Shown here: positions 54,418 to 64,000 of the stretch, one piece after another
Position numbering within the stretch: the first letter of the stretch is position 1
Layout: the number at the start of each line of letters is the position of its first letter
Assembly: GCF_001426525.1 (NCBI RefSeq)
Contig: NZ_LMEW01000036.1
Span: 257,947 to 321,946, forward strand
Direction: 5' to 3'
Length of the DNA stretch: 64,000 nucleotides
From: Massilia sp. Root133
Lineage (GTDB): Bacteria > Pseudomonadota > Gammaproteobacteria > Burkholderiales > Burkholderiaceae_D
Program-made: the position numbers and the translations under genes
The notes under the pieces: model-generated
Told to the model about the DNA's origin: nothing
Seen by the model: only the letters and a program-made list of their open reading frames with translations
Databases searched by the model: none

Positions 54418-55761
54418 ATGCGGCACATCGACATCCACGCACTGGCCGACGGGGCCAGGTTCAACCGCTTCCACGCCGGCATCCTCGCGTGGTGCGCCCT
54501 CATCATCATCTGCGACGGCTACGATCTCGCCGTGGCCGGCATCGCGCTGCCCTCGATCATGAAGCAGATGGGCGTGACGGCGCAGAATGCTGGCTTCATG
54601 GTCAGTTCCGCGCTGTTCGGCATGATGTTCGGCGCGATCTTCCTCGGCACGATCGCCGACCGCATCGGCCGGCGCCACGCCATCGTCATCTGCCTCGCGC
54701 TGTTCAGCGTGTTCACGGCCGCCGCGGGCATGAGCAGCGATCCGTACGTGTTCAGCGCGATGCGCTTCCTCGCGGGCCTCGGCATCGGCGGCGTGATGCC
54801 GAACGTGGTCGCCCAGATGACGGAATATTCGCCCAGGCGCATCCGCGCGACCATGGTCACGCTGATGTTCAGCGGCTACGCGGTGGGCGGCATGCTGGCC
54901 GCGCTGCTGGGCAAGGGATTGATCGAGCAGCACGGCTGGCAGTCCGTGTTCCTCGCGGCCGGCGTGCCGGTCCTGCTGATTCCGTTCATCCTGAAAAGCC
55001 TGCCGGAATCGATGACTTTCCTCGTGCAGCGCAAGCGCCTGGCCGAATTGCAGCGCACGCTCGCGCGCATGGAGCCGTCGTACCGCGCGCAAGCCGGCGA
55101 CCGCTTCGACCTGCCCGTCGCGGACCGCGCCCAGGGCGCCCCGATCGGACAGCTGTTCCAGGACGGCCGCGGATTCTCCACCGCGATGTTCTGGATCGCC
55201 TTCTTCATGTGCCTGTTCATGGTGTACGCGCTGAGCTCCTGGCTCGCCAAGCTGATGGCCGGGGCGGGCTACAGCCTCGGGTCGGCGCTGACCTTCGTGC
55301 TCGTGCTGAATTTCGGCGCCGTCGTCGGCGCCGTCGGCGGCGGCTGGCTCGCCGACCGCTTCCACATCAAGTACGTGCTGGTGGCGATGTATGCGCTGGC
55401 CGCCGTCTCGATCACGCTGCTGGGTTATCCGGTATCCACGCCGGCGCTGTTCGTGCTCGTCGGCCTCGCCGGGGCGTCGACGATCGGCACGCAGATCGTC
55501 ACCTACGCCTATGCCGGCCAGTTCTATCCGACCGCGATCCGTTCGACCGGCATCGGCTGGGCCTCCGGCGTGGGCCGCGGCGGCGCCATCCTCGCACCGA
55601 TCGTCATCGGCACGCTCGTCGGCATGGCGCTGCCGCTGCAGCAGAACTTCCAGGCGATCGCCATCCCGGCCGTCATCGCCGCCGTATCGGTCGCACTGAT
55701 CCGCCACGGGCGCTCGGCGTCCGCCGTGCCGCAGCACACCGGCGCCGTCGCCGAAGCCTGA
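54418..55761 (+). CDS. benK: MFS aromatic-acid transporter BenK/PcaK type
   Basis: This 447-aa 12-span permease belongs to the aromatic acid:proton symporter group. The first loop carries IICDGYDLAVAGIALPSIMKQMG with the essential DGxD-type motif, and GTIADRIGRRHAIVIC is the MFS cytoplasmic-loop signature. Benzoate is the likely substrate given benE and the ben genes, but 4-hydroxybenzoate or protocatechuate cannot be excluded. The ribosome binding site is AAGGAGA. It lies 12 bp after benE. Confidence 0.88.
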   Translation: MRHIDIHALADGARFNRFHAGILAWCALIIICDGYDLAVAGIALPSIMKQMGVTAQNAGFMVSSALFGMMFGAIFLGTIADRIGRRHAIVICLALFSVFTAAAGMSSDPYVFSAMRFLAGLGIGGVMPNVVAQMTEYSPRRIRATMVTLMFSGYAVGGMLAALLGKGLIEQHGWQSVFLAAGVPVLLIPFILKSLPESMTFLVQRKRLAELQRTLARMEPSYRAQAGDRFDLPVADRAQGAPIGQLFQDGRGFSTAMFWIAFFMCLFMVYALSSWLAKLMAGAGYSLGSALTFVLVLNFGAVVGAVGGGWLADRFHIKYVLVAMYALAAVSITLLGYPVSTPALFVLVGLAGASTIGTQIVTYAYAGQFYPTAIRSTGIGWASGVGRGGAILAPIVIGTLVGMALPLQQNFQAIAIPAVIAAVSVALIRHGRSASAVPQHTGAVAEA

Positions 55762-55850
55762 CCGGATTCCCTCACACACGTTTTTCATGGGTGCGCAGCA
55801 TCCAGGGCGGAGCCTTGCCTCCGCCCGAACAACAACCAACAGGAGACATG

Positions 55851-56936
55851 ATGAAAAAGGCAGTAGCGATCGCCCTCGCGGCGGGTCTGGGAGCGGGCGG
55901 CGCGCAGGCGCAAAGCCAGGTGACGGTGTACGGCATCGTCGACGTGGCGCTGGCGCACATGAACAACGCGGACGCGGCGGGCCACGGCGTAACGCGCGAA
56001 CCGTCGCTGACGGGCAGCCTGCCGTCGCGCATCGGCTTGCGCGGCAGCGAGGACCTCGGCGGCGGTCTCTCCGCCGTGTTCAACCTGGAGAGCGGCTTCA
56101 ATCCGGACGTCGGCGCGCTCGGGCAGGGCAGCCGCCTGTTCGGACGCCAGGCGTGGGTGGGCCTGCGCGGCCGCTGGGGCATGTTGCAGCTGGGCCGCAT
56201 CCTCAACATGACGTATCTCGCCACGATGAAGAGCGACGTGCTGGGACCGAACCTCTTCTCGATCAACAGCATCGATTTATATCTACCGAACGCGCGCAGC
56301 GACAACGCGATCGGCTATCTCGGCACGTTCGACGGGGTGACGGTCGGCGCCACGTGGAGCTTCGGGCGCGACGCGTCGGCGGCCGGCGGCCCGTCCGCCA
56401 CCGGCTGCGCGGGCGAGGTGCCGGGCAATGCGCGCGCCTGCCGCCAATACACGGCCCTGCTGGGCTATGACACGACGGCCTACGGCATCAATGCCACGTA
56501 CGACAAGCTGTATGGGAACACGGGCGCGGCGGGTGGGCTGACGGACAGCGCGCACTACGACCGCCGCATCACGGCCAACGGCTGGATCATGGCGGGCAAG
56601 ACGAAGATCGGCGCCGGCGTCATCGACCGCAAGACGGATGCCGCGTCGGGCATCGCCGAATCCGACCTGTTCTACCTCGGCGCGAGCATCCCGGTCGCGC
56701 CGCGCCTGACGCTGGATGCCCAGGTGGCGCGCAAGAACGTCAAGGGCTCGCCCGATGACACGAACCTGGCGGTCGCGCGCCTGACGTATGCGCTGTCGGT
56801 GCGCAGCGCCGTGTATGCGGGCGTCGGCCGCATGGACAACCACGGCGCGGCCGCGATCGCGCTCGATGCCGGCGGCACGACGGCGCCGGGCAAGGCGCAG
56901 AGCGGGGTGATGGCGGGGTTGCGGCACGCGTTCTGA
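55851..56936 (+). CDS. Porin (BenP/OpcP-like)
   Basis: This 361-aa outer-membrane porin has a signal peptide (MKKAVAIALAAGLGAGG, cleavage near AQA-QS), the mature start SQVTVYGIVDVALAHM, the shared motif SRIGLRGSEDLGGGLSAVFNLE and the end GLRHAF. An ATG at 55848 is possible, but 55851 has better spacing (5 nt) from AGGAG. It follows benK and probably admits benzoate. A second, different porin ends the DctA operon at 35590. Confidence 0.9.
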   Translation: MKKAVAIALAAGLGAGGAQAQSQVTVYGIVDVALAHMNNADAAGHGVTREPSLTGSLPSRIGLRGSEDLGGGLSAVFNLESGFNPDVGALGQGSRLFGRQAWVGLRGRWGMLQLGRILNMTYLATMKSDVLGPNLFSINSIDLYLPNARSDNAIGYLGTFDGVTVGATWSFGRDASAAGGPSATGCAGEVPGNARACRQYTALLGYDTTAYGINATYDKLYGNTGAAGGLTDSAHYDRRITANGWIMAGKTKIGAGVIDRKTDAASGIAESDLFYLGASIPVAPRLTLDAQVARKNVKGSPDDTNLAVARLTYALSVRSAVYAGVGRMDNHGAAAIALDAGGTTAPGKAQSGVMAGLRHAF

Positions 56937-56940
56937 TGGC

Positions 56941-56971
56941 GGCAAGGCGGCAGGGTTGCTGCCGCCTTGCC
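56941..56971. terminator. Bidirectional terminator between porin and pcaD
   Basis: A perfect 12-bp stem (56941-56952 with 56960-56971) and a 7-nt loop sit between the convergent porin and pcaD stops, 4 bp from each. It would stop both transcripts. Confidence 0.75.
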
Positions 56972-56975
56972 CCGG

Positions 56976-57755
56976 TCAGCCGGCGAGGAAGGACACGAGG
57001 GCGCCGGCGAACTGCGGCGCCGCTTCGATGCTGGAGATGTGGGACGCCGCCAGCGCGACGAGGCACGCGCCGGGAATCCGGTCGCGCATCCAGCCGGCGT
57101 CGGCGACGGTGGTGACCGGGTCCGCGGCGCCGGCGATGATCAACGTGGGAACGGCGATGGTGCCGATCGCGCTGCGCAGGTCGGCGTCCGCCAGCGCATC
57201 GCAGCAGGCCGCGTAGCCTTCGGCATCCTGCTCGCGCAGGCGGGCGATCATGCGCGCGACCACGTGCGGCTCGCGCGCAAGGAAGGCGGGTGTGAACCAG
57301 CGCGCCGCGGCGCCGTCGGCCACGCCATCCATGCCGCCGGCCCGCACCTGGGCGGCGCGCGCGGTCCAGCCCTCGTGCGTGCCGATGCGCGCCGCGGTGT
57401 TGGCCAGCACGAGCCTGTCCAGCCGCCGCGGCGCGTGGATGCCGAGCCACTGGCCCGTCATGCCGCCCATCGAGATGCCGCAGAAATGCGCGCGCGGAAT
57501 CGCCAGCGCGTCGAGCAGGCCGACGACGTCGCGGCCGAGGCGTTCGAGCGTCACAGGCATCGTGCCGCGCCGGGACAGGCCGTGGCCGCGCGTGTCGTAG
57601 CGCAGCACGAAATAGTCGCGGGCCAGGACGGCGGCCTGCGGATCCCACATCGCCAGGTCCGTGCCGAGGGAGTTCGACAGCACGATGCACGGTCGCGCGG
57701 GATCGCCGTCGGTCCGCACGTGCAGGCGGACGTCGTCAATGTCAACGTACCTCAT
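56976..57755 (-). CDS. pcaD: 3-oxoadipate enol-lactonase
   Basis: PcaD hydrolyses 3-oxoadipate enol-lactone to 3-oxoadipate, the step after CatC. The 259-aa alpha/beta hydrolase has LSNSLGTDLAMWDPQ, the nucleophile Ser95 in CGISMGGMTGQWLG, and the late His in AASHISSIEAA. It is the last gene of the leftward cat-ben operon, 3 bp after benD. The next enzymes (pcaIJ, pcaF) are not in the window. Confidence 0.93.
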   Translation of the reverse strand: MRYVDIDDVRLHVRTDGDPARPCIVLSNSLGTDLAMWDPQAAVLARDYFVLRYDTRGHGLSRRGTMPVTLERLGRDVVGLLDALAIPRAHFCGISMGGMTGQWLGIHAPRRLDRLVLANTAARIGTHEGWTARAAQVRAGGMDGVADGAAARWFTPAFLAREPHVVARMIARLREQDAEGYAACCDALADADLRSAIGTIAVPTLIIAGAADPVTTVADAGWMRDRIPGACLVALAASHISSIEAAPQFAGALVSFLAG

Positions 57756-57758
57756 CGC

Positions 57759-60073
<2,315 letters not shown>

Positions 60074-60077
<4 letters not shown>

Positions 60078-61444
60078 TTCGCCTCTCCTTTTGCTTCGAA
60101 CGCCTTCTTCATCACGTCGAGCCAGTAACGGTGCTGGATCGTGTAAAGGCCTTCGTCCTCCGTGCGCACGCCGCTCATGACGGGCGCGAGGCCGATGTCC
60201 TGCGCCGCGTCGTCGGCGCCGTGGATCCAGTGCCTGGCGCCGCGGCACATGTCGTTCCACTGCATCGCGGCGCCGTTGTAGCCCTGCTGGCAGGCGCGGA
60301 ATTCTTCCAGGTCGTCCGGCGTCGCCATGCCGCTGACGTTGAAGAAGTCCTCGTACTGGCGGATGCGGTGCGCGCGCGCCTCGGCCGATTCGCCCTTCGG
60401 CGCGATGCAGTAGATCGTCACCTCGGTCTTGTCGACGGCGATCGGGCGCAGCACGCGGATCTGGGAACTGAACTGGTCCATCAGGTACACGTTCGGGTAC
60501 AGGCACAGGTTGCGCGAGCGTCCGACCATCCAGTCCGCGGTCGCCTTGCCGTATTTTTCCGTGTACTCGGCGTGGCGCGCGAAGTTCGGGCGGTCTTCCG
60601 GATTCGCCCACTGCGACCACAGGAGCATGTGGCCATGCTCGAAGGCGTAGAAGCCGCCGCCCTGGCGGCCCCAGTTGCCGGCGTCCATGGCGCGGATCTT
60701 GTCTTCGCCCGCGGCCTGTTCCTGTTTGCGGTGGTTCGTGGTGGCCGCGTAGTTCCAGTGCACGGCCGTCACGTGATAGCCGTCGGCGCCGTTCTCGGCC
60801 TGCAGTTTCCAGTTGCCCTCGAACGTGTAGGTCGACGAGCCGCGCAGCACTTCCAGCCCTTCCGGCGACTGGTTGACGATCATGTCGATGATCTTGCCGG
60901 CCTCGCCGAGGAAGGCTTCCAGCGGTTCGACGTCCGGATTCAGGCTGCCGAACAGGAAGCCCTTGTAGTTGGCGAAGCGCGCCAGTTTCTTGAGGTCGTG
61001 CGAGCCTTCCTTGTTGAAGCATTCCGGATAGCCGGCCGATTCCGGATCCTTCACCTTCAGCAGCTTGCCGCTATTGTTGAAGGTCCAGCCGTGGAACGGG
61101 CAGGTGTACGTCGCCTTGTTGCCCCGCTTGTGGCGGCACAGCTGGGCGCCGCGGTGGCTGCACGCGTTGATGAACGCATTCAGCTCGCCGCTCTTGTTGC
61201 GGGCGATGAACACCGGCTGGCGGCCGATGTGCGTCGTGTAGTAATCGTTGACGTTGGCGACCTGGCTCTCGTGCGCCAGGTAGATCCAGTTGCCCTCGAA
61301 GATGTGCTTCATCTCGAGCTCGAACAGGGCCTCGTCGGTGAAGGCGCTGCGGTGCAGGCGGTGGTCGCCCGTTTGCGCGTCTTCGATCATGTAGTCGTCC
61401 AGCCGTTTGGGCTTGAACGCGTCGACAGGAACGATCGGGATCAT
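60074..61444 (-). CDS. benA: Benzoate 1,2-dioxygenase large subunit BenA
   Basis: BenA holds the Rieske centre and the mononuclear iron that add O2 to benzoate. The 456-aa protein has Cys95-x-His97 and Cys115-x2-His118 (CSHRGAQLC and YTCPFHGW) for the Rieske cluster and [15 protein letters not shown] for the catalytic iron. The start at 61444 ([12 protein letters not shown]) is chosen as the family start; the open frame extends upstream without support. It follows catA by 10 bp. Confidence 0.96.
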
Positions 61445-61454
61445 GGCGGTGTCC

Positions 61455-62375
61455 TCAGGCGGCGGCGCGCGGACGGTCGACCTGCGTGGTCGGCGCGGCG
61501 GCGGTGTCGTGGTACAGGTGGAAGTCGAAGTCGATCGACGCGAACGGCTTGTCGACACGTTTGGCGTCCAGCTGCGCCGGGTCGTCGATCCGGTTCACGG
61601 GCGGCACGAGGCCCGGGCGGCTCGCGAACGCGAAGTCGTCCCACAGGTATTCGTCGCCGTCGATGTTGATCTGCGTGGTCAGCTTGCGATGATCCGGGGC
61701 GCTGACGAAGAAGTGGATGTGCGCGGGGCGCTGGCCGTGGCGGCCCAGCAGGTTCAGGAGCTGCTGCGTCGTGCCGTCCGGCGGGCAGCCGTAGCCGACC
61801 GGGATGATGCTGCGGAACTGGTAGCGGCCCTGATCGTCCGTGACGATCGTGCGGCGCAGGTTGAACGGCGCCTGCGTCTGGTCGAAGAACGAGTAGTTGC
61901 CCGTCAGGTTCGCGTGCCACACCTCGACCTTCGCGCCCGGCAGCGGCTTGCCCTGCTGGTCGAACACGGTGCCCTGCATGAACAGGACCTCGCCCTTTTC
62001 GCTTTCCGTACCGTCGTCCAGGCGGGCGAAGCCCACGCTTTCCGGCGCGCCGGCCACGTACAGCGGGCCTTCGATGGTGCGCGGCGTGCCGCCTTCCAGG
62101 CCGGCCTTCTGCTCCGCTTCGTCGGCGCGGATGTCGAGGAAGCGTTCCAGTCCCAGGCCCGCGGCCAGCAGGCCCAGTTCATTGGCGGCGCCCGCGGCCG
62201 ACATGTAGGCCACGCCGTGCCAGAATTCGGTCGGCGTGATGTCGAGGTCCTCGATCGCCTTGCACAGGTCGCCCAGCAGGCGCAGCACCACCTGCTGCAC
62301 GCGCGGGTCGGCGGGGCGGTCGGCGGCGTCCACGACCCAGCTGTGGGCCAGTCGTTCGATGTCTGCGTGGTTCAT
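61455..62375 (-). CDS. catA: Catechol 1,2-dioxygenase
   Basis: CatA cleaves catechol between the hydroxyls to cis,cis-muconate with non-haem Fe(III). The 306-aa protein has the four iron ligands Tyr161, Tyr195, His219 and His221 ([25 protein letters not shown]). The N-terminal helical dimerisation domain is normal. It lies between catC and benA, so ring activation and ring cleavage are co-transcribed. Confidence 0.96.
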   Translation of the reverse strand: MNHADIERLAHSWVVDAADRPADPRVQQVVLRLLGDLCKAIEDLDITPTEFWHGVAYMSAAGAANELGLLAAGLGLERFLDIRADEAEQKAGLEGGTPRTIEGPLYVAGAPESVGFARLDDGTESEKGEVLFMQGTVFDQQGKPLPGAKVEVWHANLTGNYSFFDQTQAPFNLRRTIVTDDQGRYQFRSIIPVGYGCPPDGTTQQLLNLLGRHGQRPAHIHFFVSAPDHRKLTTQINIDGDEYLWDDFAFASRPGLVPPVNRIDDPAQLDAKRVDKPFASIDFDFHLYHDTAAAPTTQVDRPRAAA

Positions 62376-62400
62376 TTCAGGTCTCCTTTTTTAGGTTGGG

Positions 62401-62691
62401 TCAAATGTCGCCGTCGCGGACGGACGAGGGATGGCGGCACAGCGGCATGACGTCGATGTGCATGTAGGGGAACAGGGGCAGGGACGTCAGCAGCGTGTGC
62501 AGCTCGTCGACGCTGTCGACGTCGAAGATGCTGACGTTGGCGTACTGCCCGGCGATGCGCCACAGGTGGCGCCATTTGCCCTCGCGCTGCAGGCGCTGGG
62601 CGAGGTCCTTTTCGGTCTGCTTGAGCGCCGCGGCTTCGGCGGGTGGCATCGTCGCGGGCAGGTCGACGTTCATTCGGACGTGGAACAGCAT
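62401..62691 (-). CDS. catC: Muconolactone delta-isomerase
   Basis: CatC converts muconolactone to 3-oxoadipate enol-lactone. The 96-aa protein begins MLFHVRMNVDLPATMP and has KWRHLWRIAGQYANVSIFDV, both family marks, and a normal length. It is 17 bp after catB and 25 bp before catA. Confidence 0.96.
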   Translation of the reverse strand: MLFHVRMNVDLPATMPPAEAAALKQTEKDLAQRLQREGKWRHLWRIAGQYANVSIFDVDSVDELHTLLTSLPLFPYMHIDVMPLCRHPSSVRDGDI

Positions 62692-62708
62692 GGTGGTCTC
62701 CAGTGTCT

Positions 62709-63818
62709 TTACTTGCGTTGCAGGCTGCGCAGCTTGTCGGTATCGATGTCGACACCGAGACCGGGCCCGGTCGGCACTTGCAGTTCGAAGTCGCGGTACA
62801 CGAGCGGTTCGCGCAGCACTTCCTCGGTCAGCAGCAGGGGGCCGAACAATTCCGTGTCCCACTCCAGGTCGGCGAACGTGGCGCAGACGTGCGCCGTGGC
62901 CGCGGTGCCGATGCCGCCTTCGAGCATCGTCCCGCCGTACAGGCCGATGCCGGCCAGCCGCGCGACTGCCGCCACTTCCAGCGCCGCGAACAGGCCGCCG
63001 GATTGCGCGATCTTGACGGCGTAGACGTCGGCGGCGTCGGCGCGGGCCAGCGCCAGCGCATCGACCGGGCCGTGCAGGGCCTCGTCGGCCATGATCGCGA
63101 CGTCGAAGCGGCGCGCGAGGCGGCCCAGCATCGCCGTGTGATGGGCTTTCACGGGCTGCTCGACCAGGTCGACGCCGCCGGCTTCCAGCTGCGCGATGCC
63201 GCGCACGGCTTGCGCTTCGCTCCAGGCCTGGTTGACGTCGACGCGCACGCTGGCGCGGTCGCCCAGCGCGCGCTTGATCGCCAGCACGTGGGCGACGTCG
63301 GCGTCCACGCTGCGCAGGCCGATCTTCAGCTTGAAGATGCGGTGGCGGCGGATCTCCAGCATGTGTTCCGCTTCCGCGATGTCCTTGGCCGTGTCGCCGC
63401 TGGCCAGCGTCCACGCGACCGGAAGCGTGTCGCGCACGCGGCCGCCCAGCAGGTCGGACAGCGGCACGCCCAGGCGGCGCGCATGCGCATCCAGCAGCGC
63501 CGTCTCCAGCGCGCACTTGGCGAAGCGGTTGCCCTGGATGGCCTTGCGCACCTTCGCCATCGCTTTTGCCGGCTGGGCGGCGTCCATGCCGATCAGCAGT
63601 GGGGCGATATGGGTGTCGATATTGGCCTTGATGCTGTCCGGGCTCTCTTCGCCGTAGGCCAGGCCGCCGATGGTGGTGGCCTCGCCCCAGCCGGTCACGC
63701 CGTCGGCACAGCGGACGCGCACGAGCACCAGGGTCTGCGTGTTCATCGTCGCGACGGACAGCTTGTGCGGCCGGATCGTCGGCACGTCGAGCAGGAAGGT
63801 TTCGATATATTGAATCAT
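62709..63818 (-). CDS. catB: Muconate cycloisomerase
   Basis: CatB turns cis,cis-muconate into muconolactone. The 369-aa enolase-superfamily enzyme has the KxK pair Lys163 and Lys165 (FKLKIG), RVDVNQAW for metal binding and MADEAL. The start MIQYIETFLLDVPTIRPHKLS-type at 63818 is the family start; the 84-bp upstream extension runs into the operator and is rejected. It is the first gene of the nine-step cat-ben-pcaD operon. Confidence 0.96.
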   Translation of the reverse strand: MIQYIETFLLDVPTIRPHKLSVATMNTQTLVLVRVRCADGVTGWGEATTIGGLAYGEESPDSIKANIDTHIAPLLIGMDAAQPAKAMAKVRKAIQGNRFAKCALETALLDAHARRLGVPLSDLLGGRVRDTLPVAWTLASGDTAKDIAEAEHMLEIRRHRIFKLKIGLRSVDADVAHVLAIKRALGDRASVRVDVNQAWSEAQAVRGIAQLEAGGVDLVEQPVKAHHTAMLGRLARRFDVAIMADEALHGPVDALALARADAADVYAVKIAQSGGLFAALEVAAVARLAGIGLYGGTMLEGGIGTAATAHVCATFADLEWDTELFGPLLLTEEVLREPLVYRDFELQVPTGPGLGVDIDTDKLRSLQRK

Positions 63819-63890
63819 ATTATTTGCGTATAATTCGCTGAGGTGAGGACACGATATTCCTGCAAATGACGGGCGTCCAACACCGTTTTG

Positions 63891-63916
63891 GTATGGTTTC
63901 AATACCCTATAGGTAT
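63891..63916. promoter_or_regulatory. CatM/BenM-type triple half-site between catB and lysR
   Basis: GTAT (63891-63894), ATAC (63902-63905) and GTAT (63913-63916) occur at exact 7-bp spacings. The ATAC-N7-GTAT pair at 63902-63916 is the perfect consensus and ends 5 bp before the LysR ATG. The array probably allows muconate-responsive activation of catB and autorepression of the regulator. Confidence 0.8.
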
Positions 63917-63921
63917 CGAGT

Positions 63922-64000
63922 ATGGAATTAAGACACCTGCGCTACTTCGTCGCGGTCGCGGAAGAACGCAACTTCACGCGCGCCGCCGAGCGCCTGCACA
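63922..64000 (+). CDS. LysR-family regulator CatR/BenM-like (partial)
   Basis: The window ends after 26 codons (MELRHLRYFVAVAEERNFTR continuing to AAERLH), the N-terminus of a LysR helix-turn-helix close in style to CatR, CatM and BenM. It is divergent from catB and overlooks a consensus operator for that family. The effector domain lies outside the window, so the effector (cis,cis-muconate, benzoate or both) cannot be judged. Confidence 0.88.
   Translation, partial: MELRHLRYFVAVAEERNFTRAAERLH

Noticed and set aside
53566-55839. A 757-codon open frame on the - strand
   Set aside because: Antisense to benE and benK, with an Arg/His/Asp-rich low-complexity product and no domain.
53214-55850. 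The first two-thirds of a 1240-codon + strand frame ending in the porin
   Set aside because: This part is a shadow of benE and benK; only the portion from 55851, with a signal peptide and ribosome binding site, is a gene.
63819-63902. N-terminal extension of catB by 28 codons
   Set aside because: It would run through the operator and promoter; the family start is at 63818.

Overview
The window is GC-rich, densely coded DNA. The order fab cluster, rpoE-rseA-mucD, lepA-lepB-rnc-era-recO-pdxJ-acpS, uvrC-pgsA points to a betaproteobacterium of the Burkholderiales, most likely Oxalobacteraceae (Massilia/Telluria-like). This is inferred from gene order and protein style; no database search was possible.

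Positions 1-22718 are conserved core chromosome. They hold fatty-acid and phospholipid genes (plsX, fabHDG, acpP, fabF), a sigma-E module with a very short anti-sigma factor and the MucD protease, and a small accessory stretch: a PLP decarboxylase coupled to an ATP-grasp protein, a REP-like repeat and a zincin-like protein. The translation, secretion and RNA-processing run lepA to acpS follows, then uvrC and pgsA. Five identical tRNA-Gly(GCC) genes and one tRNA-Cys(GCA) come next.

Positions 23464-35465 look like a tRNA-targeted genomic island. The 3' part of tRNA-Cys is repeated as a 52-bp direct repeat (51/52 identical) at the far end. Inside are a TonB-dependent receptor, two flavin-dependent tryptophan-halogenase-like enzymes, a SapC protein, a cupin/JmjC-like protein, two further non-haem-iron-oxygenase-like proteins and a ROK regulator. 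No integrase is visible. This is the strongest candidate for an incompletely described system: outer-membrane uptake tied to halogenation or oxygenation of a surface or imported substrate.

Positions 35590-43119 hold a leftward operon (DctA transporter, carboxymuconolactone-decarboxylase-like protein, SDR, amidohydrolase, ModA-like binding protein, alpha/beta hydrolase with an altered nucleophile, porin). A divergent LysR gene and a perfect 10-bp inverted repeat lie at its head. Then come an orphan TonB receptor, a TetR-controlled membrane protein with two matching operators, a frameshifted gene remnant, and an unknown 442-aa protein divergent from a WYL-domain regulator across a perfect 11-bp inverted repeat.

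Positions 51317-64000 are a benzoate/catechol region. A leftward operon catB-catC-catA-benABCD-pcaD would convert benzoate to 3-oxoadipate. A rightward set benE-benK-porin supplies uptake, next to a monocarboxylate-type symporter with its DUF3311 partner. Two promoters carry matching ATAC/GTAT half-site arrays with 7-bp spacers, one at the start of the truncated LysR gene at the window edge and one ahead of benE, so one CatM/BenM-type regulator probably controls both arms.
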